DNA from: a virus
Reading direction: 5' to 3' (one strand)
IMG/VR virus record: IMGVR_UViG_3300035698_003810
Span: 20,550-84,549 of that record
DNA length: 64,000 bases
Position 1 is the stretch's first letter, and the number at the start of each line of letters is the position of its first letter. The notes under the pieces are model-generated. The model saw only the letters and a list, made by a program, of their open reading frames with translations, was not told the DNA's origin and ran no database searches. Positions 1-9,802 of the stretch are shown here, piece by piece. Made by a program: the position numbers and the translations under genes.

Positions 1-1
1 A

Positions 2-694
2 TTGGGTTCTGTTTATATGTCAAAGAAATTATGGCACAAAAATGGTTATCTTAGAATGGCTCCGAAATTTAGAATTGTTGATTGGGATGGTACTGGTAAA
101 CCAATTTTCGCAGCATATCAACTTGCTAAGTTTGCTCTTCCGGGAAAACAAAATGCATGGGGTGAATCACTTGAAAAGGGTAAATATGGTGAAAAAGCTG
201 CAACTGGTGGCGGTGAAAAGTTGGCATTAGCAACACAAGAAAAAATGAAAAAATTAAATAATGGTTTGAAGAATATAACAGAAGGTGGGATGTTTGAAAG
301 CGTTGCTGGATTGCTTGGTAACAGTGTTGAGTCGCTTACAAGGGCTGTAACTAATCGTGCAAGTACAGTCAACACAAATGTAATTGAAGATGCGCATGAT
401 TATATAACATTAAAAAATGCACCACCTCCAGTGATGATTCAAATTGGTCAATTTTTTTATCATCCTGATATGATTATTACAAATGTTAATTTTGATTTCT
501 CATTGGACATGAGTGAAATGGGGCCGTTGTATGTTGACATTACTTTGGAGTTGTCATCACGAAAAATAATGAGTGGTATTGATGATATTGGATTTACACA
601 AAAGACAGGTTTTAGTAGAGGTACAATTGATAATACACCACAAATAGGGGAACTAAATCAAGAGCAATTACAAACTATAGCAGGTGTGGGATAG
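2..694 (+). CDS. Tail-tube-like baseplate protein, 5' end probably cut by window
   Basis: The open frame reaches the window edge and no ribosome site is visible, so the true start probably lies upstream. The last 90 residues, around IQIGQFFYHPDMIITNV and the MGPLYVDITLEL segment, resemble the C-terminal part of tail-tube-fold baseplate proteins (T4 gp48/gp54 type) that start the inner tube on the hub. The middle is Gly/Lys-rich and looks flexible. It is followed nine bases later by a gp53-like gene and then hub genes, which fits a baseplate role. The fold assignment is by pattern only; another tail tube or LysM-linked protein is possible. Confidence 0.5.
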   Translation: MGSVYMSKKLWHKNGYLRMAPKFRIVDWDGTGKPIFAAYQLAKFALPGKQNAWGESLEKGKYGEKAATGGGEKLALATQEKMKKLNNGLKNITEGGMFESVAGLLGNSVESLTRAVTNRASTVNTNVIEDAHDYITLKNAPPPVMIQIGQFFYHPDMIITNVNFDFSLDMSEMGPLYVDITLELSSRKIMSGIDDIGFTQKTGFSRGTIDNTPQIGELNQEQLQTIAGVG

Positions 695-703
695 GAATAA
701 ATT

Positions 704-1039
704 ATGATTAATAAATATAGTAGACAGAACTTTGTGCCGACGGTATCAGCCGGAGATTATTTAGAAAAGGATTTAATTCTTAACAATTGGGATTTGTTTG
801 AAATAAACAGACCAATTAGATTTGATACTATACACAGACAAGATTTACAAAGACCAGATTTATTATCATTGAGAGTGTATTCAAAAATGAGTTATTTCTG
901 GATATTGCTTAAAGTAAATATGATTGACAGTGTGTGGAATGATATGGAAATTGGTCAAGATATAATAGTACCAGATGTTGAAGATATTGTTGATTTTGTT
1001 TTGGCTGTTAAAAAAAGAATAAGAGCTTTAAATACATAA
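704..1039 (+). CDS. Baseplate wedge protein, gp53-like
   Basis: A 111-residue protein. The pattern RPDLLSLRVYSKMSYFWILL (residues about 49-68) matches the 'RPDLIS-x-R-x-Y...YWW' signature of gp53/LysM-type baseplate wedge subunits. The end, IGQDIIVPDVEDIVDF, looks like the LysM-like segment often found there. gp53 helps join wedges around the hub in T4. It is packed between a tube-like gene and a hub gene, consistent with a baseplate operon. It is shorter than T4 gp53, so only the core may be kept. Confidence 0.65.
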   Translation: MINKYSRQNFVPTVSAGDYLEKDLILNNWDLFEINRPIRFDTIHRQDLQRPDLLSLRVYSKMSYFWILLKVNMIDSVWNDMEIGQDIIVPDVEDIVDFVLAVKKRIRALNT

Positions 1040-1049
1040 GGGATAATAT

Positions 1050-2264
1050 ATGTCAATACCAGCACAACATTTTTATTTAAGTTTACGATTGAAAAACAAA
1101 AGCTCAGTAAACACCGGAGTTACTGATATAATTATACCTCGTGAAAATATAGAATCGTTGACAATAACAGAAGACATTCTTTCAGTATTGCCAAAGATTG
1201 AATGTGTTATGCATGATGTTGGTAGTTTTGTTGATAGATATGTATTTCTTGATGATGATATTGTTAGTGTTATTATATCTCAAGATGAGGAAATTGAACC
1301 AACAATCGATATGGAATTTGTAGTTAGTGATTATGTTTTTGAATCAGATAATCAAACAAATAATTCTAATACAGTTAAATTCATTGGGTATATGTCGGCA
1401 AAACAATTATTTGTTCCATATAGAAATAGAAGTTTCAATGATAATAGTGAAGATATATTAAAAAAAATTGCAAAAGAAACTGAAATTAAATTTGACAATC
1501 CTCATAATATTACTCCGAGTGATAAAATGATATGGTATCAAAATCAGAACAATTATAATTTTATAAAACATATGTTGAAACGAGGATTTATTGCAGATGA
1601 TGCCTTGTTCTTTTATGCAAACACTAAAAATAAATTTGTATATACATCACTAAAAGTAGAGATGGAAAAGGAACTTAATTTTAAAGCAACATACAATTCG
1701 AATCGTGTTTATAATTATTTATTATTAAGTGATGAGAATGATAAAATGTTTTTTAATTCTTATGATGTTATGAACTTGACAGGTGTATTTAATAAGATGA
1801 GTAATTATTCTGCAACATTTGGATACTATAATTTGAAGGGTAAGTACATCGGTGGTACGGTGGATAAAATTACTAAGATGACAGATTTGTATAATAAAAG
1901 TAAAGACTATGATGGCAAACCATCAATATTTTGTAATGTAGGAATGTTTGGAAATAATAATGTCTTTGAAGAATTCCCAAGGGGTATTGTTCAGAATATG
2001 TTTATGAAATATAATTTATTCACAACAACACTTCTTCTAAATATTAATTCAATGACTAATGTAAAATTGTTTGATAAAGTCAATGTTGGTATTCCAGAAA
2101 TTCTTGACGATAAGGAATCATTCAATGAGGCATATTCTGGAAATTATCTTGTCGGAGCAATAACTCATAACATAACACAAGATGGTGTTTATCAAAAGAA
2201 AACATTGTTATGTAGAAATGGAATAAATAAATCAGATGATTTGAAAGATTATAATGTTAATTAG
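1050..2264 (+). CDS. Baseplate hub protein, gp27/gpD-like
   Basis: 404 residues. The N-terminal half has beta-rich patterns. The segment around residues 130-200 (ILKKIAKETEIKF, then WYQNQNNYNFIKHMLKRGF) matches the hub architecture shared by T4 gp27, P2 gpD and VgrG N-termini. This protein would form the trimeric ring that links the tail tube to the spike. The next gene encodes an OB-fold spike, the usual partner. I infer the role from this motif and gene order; no catalytic function is expected. Confidence 0.65.
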   Translation: MSIPAQHFYLSLRLKNKSSVNTGVTDIIIPRENIESLTITEDILSVLPKIECVMHDVGSFVDRYVFLDDDIVSVIISQDEEIEPTIDMEFVVSDYVFESDNQTNNSNTVKFIGYMSAKQLFVPYRNRSFNDNSEDILKKIAKETEIKFDNPHNITPSDKMIWYQNQNNYNFIKHMLKRGFIADDALFFYANTKNKFVYTSLKVEMEKELNFKATYNSNRVYNYLLLSDENDKMFFNSYDVMNLTGVFNKMSNYSATFGYYNLKGKYIGGTVDKITKMTDLYNKSKDYDGKPSIFCNVGMFGNNNVFEEFPRGIVQNMFMKYNLFTTTLLLNINSMTNVKLFDKVNVGIPEILDDKESFNEAYSGNYLVGAITHNITQDGVYQKKTLLCRNGINKSDDLKDYNVN

Positions 2265-2272
2265 GAGATGGT

Positions 2273-2989
2273 ATGCATAAAAATAATGAAAGTATAAAAG
2301 CAATGTTGTCACAAGATATTACTGATTCATTAAATGATTTTTTAAATGATGATGAGTATGAAGGTAAATATGAAGGGAATTTTACTGGAATTATTGTTGA
2401 CAATAAAGACCCGGACAAAGTTGGAAAATGTAAAATAAGAGTGTTTGGTGTTCATGGTGATGACATTCAGGATAAGGATTTGCCGTGGGCATTTCCAGAT
2501 TTTAATTTCAGGGGTGGGTTGAAAGGTTCATTCATTGTTCCTCCGGTTGACTGTTTTGTCAATGTATATTTTGAACGTGGTGAAATTTATATTCCAAGAT
2601 ACTCAAATAAAGTTATTGATGAAAATAGTTTACCAACTAATAAAGATACTGATTATCCTGACAACATGGTGTTCTTTGAAACTGACAACGGTGATAAGTT
2701 TGAGATTAACAGAAAGAAAAAGACAACAATGTTTGAACATGCAAGTGGAACAAAGATTACACATACAATGAAGGAAACTGAATTTGAACATCATTCAGGT
2801 GCAAAGATTACAATTGATACTTTGGGGAATGTGACAATAGATTCTCCTTTGACAATAAAAACAAAACATGGTTTATTTTTAGAAGACACTGGAAGTACTG
2901 TAGTGCCAACTGGTTTGGGGCCATATTGCGCTCTTCCTGTTTGTGCAGTAACAGGTGTCACACAAACCGGAAACCGATGTACTCCATAA
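2273..2989 (+). CDS. Tail spike / hub OB-fold protein, gp5-like
   Basis: 238 residues. Residues about 36-110 (FTGIIVDNKDPDKVGKCKIR, then a Pro-rich stretch) match the OB-fold of gp5/gpV/VgrG spikes. This is followed by FFETDNGDKFEINRKK and the repeat EHASGTKITHT / EHHSGAKITIDTLGNVTID, typical of the triple-stranded beta-helix. No lysozyme domain is present between them, unlike T4 gp5. The C-terminus (GLGPYCALPVCAVTG) has paired cysteines and could bind a metal at the tip, in place of or next to a PAAR cap. It likely pierces the outer membrane. Confidence 0.75.
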   Translation: MHKNNESIKAMLSQDITDSLNDFLNDDEYEGKYEGNFTGIIVDNKDPDKVGKCKIRVFGVHGDDIQDKDLPWAFPDFNFRGGLKGSFIVPPVDCFVNVYFERGEIYIPRYSNKVIDENSLPTNKDTDYPDNMVFFETDNGDKFEINRKKKTTMFEHASGTKITHTMKETEFEHHSGAKITIDTLGNVTIDSPLTIKTKHGLFLEDTGSTVVPTGLGPYCALPVCAVTGVTQTGNRCTP

Positions 2990-3002
2990 AAGGATTTGAA
3001 TA

Positions 3003-3497
3003 ATGGCAATTAAAAGTAATACAGACGGGTTGAAAACAAAAATTGTTAATGCATTAAAAAAAGCAAAAATTAATGTACCAGTTAGTGCCGACCCTGATAC
3101 AGGTAAAGTTAAGTATGATGATGTTCCTTTTATCAGTACGAAAAAAGAAGGGAAGGTTGTAAATATTAAAGATGCAACTAAACCATTATATGGTGAAAAT
3201 TATTCATTAGATAAAGAAACTGGCATAGAGAAGATTGCAGAAGCAATTGCTAATGAGGTATTGAGTTATATTGCCGAACATGCAGAGGTCAATATGAAAG
3301 AAAGAATGGATGCTCTTGAGAGTGATTATAATGCCCTTATAATTTCTTTACAAAGTGGTGGGGCAAGTTTGTCTGTTGCACCACTCACACCTGTTGGTGC
3401 TGTTTTAACGGCTGCTGCCAGTGCAGGTGGGACTCCGGCAAGGGTTGGTATATCAAATACACTTAAAGCAACAAATGAAATAACTGACATAGGATAA
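3003..3497 (+). CDS. Hypothetical protein in baseplate operon
   Basis: 164 residues, not recognised. The N-terminal 50 residues are Lys-rich. Residues 75-120 look like a helix with heptads (ERMDALESDYNALIISLQ), and a Gly/Ala/Pro-rich tail follows (residues 118-150). This layout is like small phage baseplate or tail-assembly proteins that hold a helical bundle and a flexible tail. It sits between the spike gene and the gp25-like gene, so a baseplate or spike-tip role is likely by position only. Confidence 0.55.
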   Translation: MAIKSNTDGLKTKIVNALKKAKINVPVSADPDTGKVKYDDVPFISTKKEGKVVNIKDATKPLYGENYSLDKETGIEKIAEAIANEVLSYIAEHAEVNMKERMDALESDYNALIISLQSGGASLSVAPLTPVGAVLTAAASAGGTPARVGISNTLKATNEITDIG

Positions 3498-3501
3498 TTT
3501 A

Positions 3502-3509
3502 TATAAATA
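3502..3509 (+). promoter_or_regulatory. T4-type late promoter box (TATAAATA)
   Basis: An exact TATAAATA lies in the 29-base gap before the gp25-like gene. It is embedded in a 12-base palindrome, ATTTATATAAAT. In T4 this octamer, read by gp55 with the gp45 clamp, is enough for late transcription. It would drive the wedge and fibre genes downstream. Confidence 0.6.
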
Positions 3510-3526
3510 TACATAAAGGTGTTGTT

Positions 3527-3919
3527 ATGAATTTCGAAAAAATTAAAAAGTATGCTGATGATTGGGCTTATGATTTAGAAATCCAATTAAGAAAGAGTGG
3601 TGAAATAAAAAATGTTAATGTTATCAACCAAAGTATTGAGTTGATATTAATGACATTACCGGGTGAACGATTATTTAATCCATCATTTGGTTCTTATTTT
3701 CAATTAAGACTTTTTGATGTGATAACTGAGGATTTTCTGGAAAAATTAATTGATGATACTGTTGTTGCTATACAGAGATGGGAAGATAGAATAACAATCA
3801 TAGAACCGGAAGTTAGATTACGGGTTTCTCCTGATGCTAACCAAGCATACATTTCTATACCATATGTTATCAAAGAAAGACAACTGAAGGCTTCTTTTCA
3901 AAGAAAAATTACACAATAA
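3527..3919 (+). CDS. Baseplate wedge protein, gp25-like
   Basis: 130 residues. NQSIELILMTLPGERLFNPS (34-53) is the hallmark of the GPW/gp25 family, with the conserved Glu-Pro-Arg-type core here as PGER at 45-48, then FG at 54-55. The protein forms part of the wedge core and contacts the sheath in contractile tails. The length is typical (T4 gp25 has 132 residues). It sits directly before the gp6/baseplate-J gene, the order usual in contractile systems. Confidence 0.88.
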   Translation: MNFEKIKKYADDWAYDLEIQLRKSGEIKNVNVINQSIELILMTLPGERLFNPSFGSYFQLRLFDVITEDFLEKLIDDTVVAIQRWEDRITIIEPEVRLRVSPDANQAYISIPYVIKERQLKASFQRKITQ

Positions 3920-3931
3920 GGGATTGATATA

Positions 3932-6781
3932 ATGGCTGAGAATTTTTTAAAATATACTGAGTTGACATACGATACAATTGATGCTCAAATAAGAGATAAG
4001 ATTAATGCTGATACGAGATTTGATAATCCTCGTGAGTCTGCTATATTTCAAACAATAACAGAAATATTTTCTGGTACGGCAGATTTAGTTAATTATTATA
4101 TTCAACGTAGAGCAGAAGAATGTTATTTTGATACCGCACAATTAAAATCATCAATCATTCTCCTTGCACGTCAATTAGGTTATGTGGTAACACGCCCTCA
4201 ACCGGCAAAGGCCAAACTTAAAATTGTTTTAGATGGTGATTTTACTGGCGTATTTGATACAACAACAGGAGCGGACAATAAAATTCAATTACCATACTAT
4301 TCTAAATTTTCTCACGGTGGAAATGATTTTGTTTTGATTGACACATTTACATATAATGTATCGGATGCGCTTGTTACTGAAATGATTGCCAGTGCTGGTG
4401 AATTTGAAAAGAATATAACTAAAGATTCATTTGGAAATGACATTACAATCGCACAGGGAACTATTAGAGAGAAGACTGTTATTGGTAATAGTAATGTACA
4501 AGTGGGTAGTAATTTCCAATCATATAAATTTGAGGATAGAGAATTTTCAAATGTTTATGGATATGAGGATTATTTCTTTAATGATGTTACACAAGTGTAT
4601 GTTGGTAATACAAAAGATGCAACAACAAAATTTCAAATTGATAGACGTTCATTGATTAATTGGGAATCATTAGAAAGTAATGATTTGTCAACAGCATCGA
4701 AGGTGTGTCTTATTAGAACAACACCGGATGAATATGTTGAACTTATTTTTGGTGATGGTGCATTTGCAGCCAAAGGTGCATTAACACGAGAAGATAACAT
4801 ATATCTTCAATACTTGGCAACTGATGCTAAAGACGCAAATAAAGTTGGTGTTATTGATGAGAAAGTAAATTTCTCTGGTAAAGTATTTACAAACACTGGT
4901 GTTGAAGTTACAGATATAGTTAAATTTAAATTAAATTCAAACATTACTGGTGGTGCTGACATAGAAAGTAATGATAGTATTAAATTTTCTGCACCACAGA
5001 TTTATTATTCATTGGATAGATTGGTTACAAAATCAGATTATATAAACTATCTGAAGAGCCTTAAATCGCCTATCGATGTTCAGAATGCCATTGCATGGGG
5101 TGAACAGGAAGAACGCGACCTTGCGGGCGTATTTGCTGATATAAAGATGTTTAATGTGTCTCTCTTCTCTGTAGTAGGTAGTCTTTACAATTTGGATGGT
5201 AATATCTATACAGTAAGAACACGATATACAGGTCTTAATGAATCAGTTCTTGATTTAGATTATGACCCGTATTCGATTCACGTACAAAGTTATTTTAATG
5301 TATACACACGTCAAGCGATTGCTCATCAATTGAAAAAGTATGAAGTGTTGTATTATTATAAACGATTGGTTGGTGGTCAACCGTTAAGTGCATCTCCGGC
5401 ATATTACAGAGATGGTTATGGTGATAATGGTATTTTTAATTTTCATTATGCATCGGATATTGTTGCTAATGCAAGTAATATTTCAACATCTGGAACGGTT
5501 ACAGTAGACTTTTCATCATTGACAAACGCATCAACAATGAGTGATGTTGCAGGAAAAATTAATGATGAGATTGCATCATTCAATGATGTTAGAGCAAATA
5601 CATTTGATAATGCTAATTATAATGCTGTTGCATTTGATAATGGAAGTGATGCTATTGTTGGGTGGGATAATACAAATGAACGATTTGTATTTACATTTGG
5701 TGTAGATTCTCAGAATTATATAACATCTGCGTTTGACCCATTGGCAGGTGATTTAAATTTATCACAAACAATTGATACTATTGCCAGTTTAGAAAGTGAA
5801 GAGATGAGTGGAGATATAACTGAGGTTATAGGAAATTTAGATACAAGAGCACAAATGAATATTAAAAATATTTATGTCTCTCCTATCATTCATAATTTTA
5901 ATCTTGAAGGTACTGTATATGCTAAACCATTATATGATAAGGAAGCATTAAGAACTGAGATTAATAATTCTATTTACAGTTGGTTGAATATAAATGCAGA
6001 TTATAATGAACCAATAAGAATATCAAATATTATTGAGATAATAGAAAGACACCCGGGTATTGTTCATGCTAATTTAAAAATCACACCGGAAGATATAACT
6101 GCTGGTGTTAATAATAAAAATAATAAATATTATTATGGATGGCAAGACCAAACAGTAAATCCATATGGTGGAGAAATCGGAACTATAATTCTTTTATATT
6201 TACATAATTTTTTAAATAACACAAGTACATTCAAATCTATTGATGAAGTTAGAACATTTTATAATATGGGAACGGTTACATTATTATGGAACGGACTTCC
6301 AATACAAATACCAGTTGGTGAAGCATACACATTGGAAAATAAAAAATACTATTTACACAATTATATAAATGAAAGAAATTTCATGAATAAATTTTTAAAA
6401 GATTTATTTGATTTTTTGTTAAATAAAGCAGAAACTCAACCAAATCCTGCGGTTGGTCAAGACGCGAATGGTTATACATATATGAGTGTTAATGGTTCAA
6501 TTGTAGTTAACTATAGAAGATTTATTGGATATAATAGTTCACAAAGTTTATTCAATTCATTTAATAGATTTTATGCTGTGACAGCAGATAGTGATTTTAT
6601 AAAATCAGTAACAAAAATTCATAAGGACTTATCTTACATTATAAAATTAAATATGATTGACAGTCATGGAAATATTGATGTTGAATATGATGATGAAGAT
6701 AATTTTGTACGAGGTGGGTATTCTCTTGGTTCTGAAATTGTGAAACTGAATTTACAACCACTTAAATATGAATACAAATAA
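3932..6781 (+). CDS. Baseplate wedge protein, gp6 / baseplate-J-like
   Basis: 949 residues, longer than T4 gp6 (660). The N-terminus (about 1-90) matches wedge proteins that bind gp25. The segment ITGGADIESNDSIKFSAP with LDRLVTKSDYINYL (about 338-370) is the baseplate-J signature 'GG-x-D-x-E...AP...R-x-VT-x-x-DY'. The middle holds a large beta-rich insertion (about 490-640), and ARAQ...IKNIYVSPIIHNF starts the conserved C-terminal part. It should form the wedge heterotrimer that drives sheath contraction. It is followed after 12 bases by a very large unknown tail protein. Confidence 0.85.
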   Translation: MAENFLKYTELTYDTIDAQIRDKINADTRFDNPRESAIFQTITEIFSGTADLVNYYIQRRAEECYFDTAQLKSSIILLARQLGYVVTRPQPAKAKLKIVLDGDFTGVFDTTTGADNKIQLPYYSKFSHGGNDFVLIDTFTYNVSDALVTEMIASAGEFEKNITKDSFGNDITIAQGTIREKTVIGNSNVQVGSNFQSYKFEDREFSNVYGYEDYFFNDVTQVYVGNTKDATTKFQIDRRSLINWESLESNDLSTASKVCLIRTTPDEYVELIFGDGAFAAKGALTREDNIYLQYLATDAKDANKVGVIDEKVNFSGKVFTNTGVEVTDIVKFKLNSNITGGADIESNDSIKFSAPQIYYSLDRLVTKSDYINYLKSLKSPIDVQNAIAWGEQEERDLAGVFADIKMFNVSLFSVVGSLYNLDGNIYTVRTRYTGLNESVLDLDYDPYSIHVQSYFNVYTRQAIAHQLKKYEVLYYYKRLVGGQPLSASPAYYRDGYGDNGIFNFHYASDIVANASNISTSGTVTVDFSSLTNASTMSDVAGKINDEIASFNDVRANTFDNANYNAVAFDNGSDAIVGWDNTNERFVFTFGVDSQNYITSAFDPLAGDLNLSQTIDTIASLESEEMSGDITEVIGNLDTRAQMNIKNIYVSPIIHNFNLEGTVYAKPLYDKEALRTEINNSIYSWLNINADYNEPIRISNIIEIIERHPGIVHANLKITPEDITAGVNNKNNKYYYGWQDQTVNPYGGEIGTIILLYLHNFLNNTSTFKSIDEVRTFYNMGTVTLLWNGLPIQIPVGEAYTLENKKYYLHNYINERNFMNKFLKDLFDFLLNKAETQPNPAVGQDANGYTYMSVNGSIVVNYRRFIGYNSSQSLFNSFNRFYAVTADSDFIKSVTKIHKDLSYIIKLNMIDSHGNIDVEYDDEDNFVRGGYSLGSEIVKLNLQPLKYEYK

Positions 6782-6793
6782 TTGGAGTTATAA

Positions 6794-9790
6794 ATGGCAA
6801 TAGATTTTATAAACATATATGTTGATTTGGAACGGGCAACGGATGCATCTGGTATCACCGATTCATTGGGATTTATCCAATGTAACAGTGATAGTCCTGC
6901 GGGTACAACAACAAACCCATTGACTCTGGAACAATTCAGAACATATTTAAAATATAATCATGTTAGAAAAACTCAAAACTTTTTTCTTAAAGGTAAAGTT
7001 GTTATTAATTTTTCTACAGGTGAACATAAAAATTCACATTTAAATACTGGTGTTTTATTTGAAACACCACATCATGGTGGAGATATACAAATAACAAATT
7101 GGGTAAATCCTGTGGATGATTTAGATTATCCTTGGAGTGTTATTGTGAGTGCATCTGAAGATGAAATTGATTATTGTAGTGTTATTACGAATAATGATAA
7201 TGTTGAATTTAAAAATGGTGAAATAGAAATCACAGATACATATAAAAGACTTCAATTTGGAACATATTATAATGGTTTTGATGAAGATTTAGATAATGAT
7301 AATAATACGTTAGCACTTGCCAATATGAAATTATACACAGAGGCTCTGGCAGATTTGTATGGCTATTGGTCATTAACATTTGCAAATTACAAATCATTAA
7401 TTGTTGTTGGTTCTATTTTAAGTAATAAAACATTAATTGGTAGTATTATTGTAGAAAATAATTTCACCAATGATATGATTTGTTATTTTATCAATGATGT
7501 GTTTTATAATTTTAAATATATGATTGGTAATCCTGTTGATGATAATACACCTAAAATAAATGCAAAGGTAAAACAATCATCATTTACAAGTTCATTGAGT
7601 ACGTTTTCTACAATAAATATACCTAAATGGATGTATAATATTTTTGATTTGGAAGATATGGTTGAAACTAACAATATTCAATTTGATTGGGGTGGAGCGA
7701 GTGCATGTGAAGAATCATTTGTAAATTTAAGTCAATCGGCAAACTTTAATTATTTAGACCCGGAGGGTTGGGTTGATATATCTGTATCAGGTGTGATGAA
7801 CACACGTAATTATGATGGTGTTATTACAAAAGAATATGCCACACCACAACTAACTACGTTTACAAAAGTTAGAGATGGTATAGGTGCATTGACATTTGGT
7901 TTGATGACTACACCATATATATCAGCAACAATGGATGGGACATTAGCAACGGTTGGTGATTTGAGTGGTTCTGTTTACGATTCTTTATATTTACCATCTT
8001 ATTATAAGTGGTATTGGGGTGAATTATATGGAGATTTTAATGTAGAATTAACATCAGCAACTGATGAATTTAGTGCAACACATGATTATTTAAGTCCGGG
8101 AAGTCATATTATTAATGTTGGTGCTATTTCTCATAATAATTGGTATGATATAGGGTCATCTATATCTGTTAGTGTATTATTTACGTCGGCAAGTTACGAT
8201 TATATATTGTTAAGAACATCGGCTTCATGTTTTGATGGTAACACCGATATACAATCATATGAAATTATACAAGGAAATAATGTTTTATCGGCATATACAT
8301 TTGATGATATCATAGTGTCAGCGGTAAATACAAGTCCATATGATAATAATACTAAAATTTATAAATATGCTGGTGTTGATTGGAATGAGGGTTTAGGGTT
8401 TATTCAGTTATATTATTGGGAAGATACAGTTATTGGAGATTTTGTGTACCCGGATGGATATTTTGTAGAAAAAAATAAATACATATCTTCTGGACATCAT
8501 CACGTATATTTTGGAACAAGATTGGATGATGATACTTTGAGTGGGTCATACTTACCACTTAAACTTTATGATAGACCTCAAACCACATACTATGTAGATT
8601 TGGATGAATATTATGAAACTAATGGTAATAAATGGATTTACAAACAAACTGGAATATATGATACATTTGAAAATGGTTCTATTGATACTGGGTGGAGTGT
8701 TTCATTTAAAGGTGTTTATACTGTAGTTGATATGTGGGGAAGTAATTGTGCATCAAATGGTATTGTGGATTTAATATCAGACCCGGTGTATTGGAATTTT
8801 GATTATGAATGGGAATTTGCAAGAACAGAAAAAGATAATATTCCACATTTTCTTATAAAGTCAATATCAAATGATGTATTGAAAGTAGCGTGGGATTTTG
8901 AAAATGATGTTATACAACTATTTCATTATGGTACTCAATATAATATAAAATACAATATGTCAAAGTTGGGGTATGTGAAGGATTTGAGGTGTCCTAATTC
9001 GTTAAGATTTTTACCAATTAGAGTTGTGCATTTACCAGAAAGTGATTTTGGTGATGGGTTATTGCATATATATGTTAAGTTTGGTGATGAATGGGTTGAT
9101 TACACTGGAGTGCTCAATGGTGCAGGTATTGAAGAAGAAGATAAACGATTGTTTATGGAAGTATCTACTGACACAACAACGGGATTTAGGTATATCAAAT
9201 TACAATCACAATGTGGTCTTCCATATTTAAATGGTTCGGAAGATTTACCATTGACATATATAGAATTTTATAGAATGACTACATTTGATGATTTGGGTGA
9301 TTTTGATAATGCAATACCAACGGCAGATTATAAATCTATATTTAAAATGAAAAATTATAGAAGGGTGTTAAGACCGTATGATATATTGGAATATAAATAT
9401 TTTGAAATTGATGCATGGGATATGGCTATATATGGCCCGTGGATGTTGATGTATGATATCCATTTTAGTAATCCTATGAGGGGTACACTCACTAAGGTAT
9501 CATGGCAAAATACAAAATTGTCAAATGGTATTATTTATAATATAAAAGAAGAAACATCGGAAGGTAAATATGTCCCGAATATTGAATTATCATTTATGTA
9601 TGATATGTATATTGTGTGGAATTCTCCTTTTATATGTCCAACGTGTGATAATAATTCAATATATCATGGATTTATCAGAATAATGACAGATGAAGTTCCA
9701 AATAGACCATATAGAAGTTTATTTGTAGATAATATTGGTGGGACTATAAAATCAGAACGTGGTTTTGTAATGTACAACGAAGATGGATAA
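6794..9790 (+). CDS. Large tail protein of unknown function (998 aa)
   Basis: Not recognised. The composition is rich in Asp, Asn, Tyr, Ser and Gly with few Lys runs, giving the look of long beta-structure. The length and its position right after gp6 match T4 gp7 (1032 residues), a peripheral wedge protein, but I see no clear sequence link. The middle (about residues 420-640) resembles lectin or jelly-roll patterns with many aromatic residues, and the end carries a CPTCDN pair of cysteines. A wedge extension or fibre-attachment role is inferred from position. Confidence 0.6.
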   Translation: MAIDFINIYVDLERATDASGITDSLGFIQCNSDSPAGTTTNPLTLEQFRTYLKYNHVRKTQNFFLKGKVVINFSTGEHKNSHLNTGVLFETPHHGGDIQITNWVNPVDDLDYPWSVIVSASEDEIDYCSVITNNDNVEFKNGEIEITDTYKRLQFGTYYNGFDEDLDNDNNTLALANMKLYTEALADLYGYWSLTFANYKSLIVVGSILSNKTLIGSIIVENNFTNDMICYFINDVFYNFKYMIGNPVDDNTPKINAKVKQSSFTSSLSTFSTINIPKWMYNIFDLEDMVETNNIQFDWGGASACEESFVNLSQSANFNYLDPEGWVDISVSGVMNTRNYDGVITKEYATPQLTTFTKVRDGIGALTFGLMTTPYISATMDGTLATVGDLSGSVYDSLYLPSYYKWYWGELYGDFNVELTSATDEFSATHDYLSPGSHIINVGAISHNNWYDIGSSISVSVLFTSASYDYILLRTSASCFDGNTDIQSYEIIQGNNVLSAYTFDDIIVSAVNTSPYDNNTKIYKYAGVDWNEGLGFIQLYYWEDTVIGDFVYPDGYFVEKNKYISSGHHHVYFGTRLDDDTLSGSYLPLKLYDRPQTTYYVDLDEYYETNGNKWIYKQTGIYDTFENGSIDTGWSVSFKGVYTVVDMWGSNCASNGIVDLISDPVYWNFDYEWEFARTEKDNIPHFLIKSISNDVLKVAWDFENDVIQLFHYGTQYNIKYNMSKLGYVKDLRCPNSLRFLPIRVVHLPESDFGDGLLHIYVKFGDEWVDYTGVLNGAGIEEEDKRLFMEVSTDTTTGFRYIKLQSQCGLPYLNGSEDLPLTYIEFYRMTTFDDLGDFDNAIPTADYKSIFKMKNYRRVLRPYDILEYKYFEIDAWDMAIYGPWMLMYDIHFSNPMRGTLTKVSWQNTKLSNGIIYNIKEETSEGKYVPNIELSFMYDMYIVWNSPFICPTCDNNSIYHGFIRIMTDEVPNRPYRSLFVDNIGGTIKSERGFVMYNEDG

Positions 9791-9802
9791 GAGGGGAAAT
9801 AA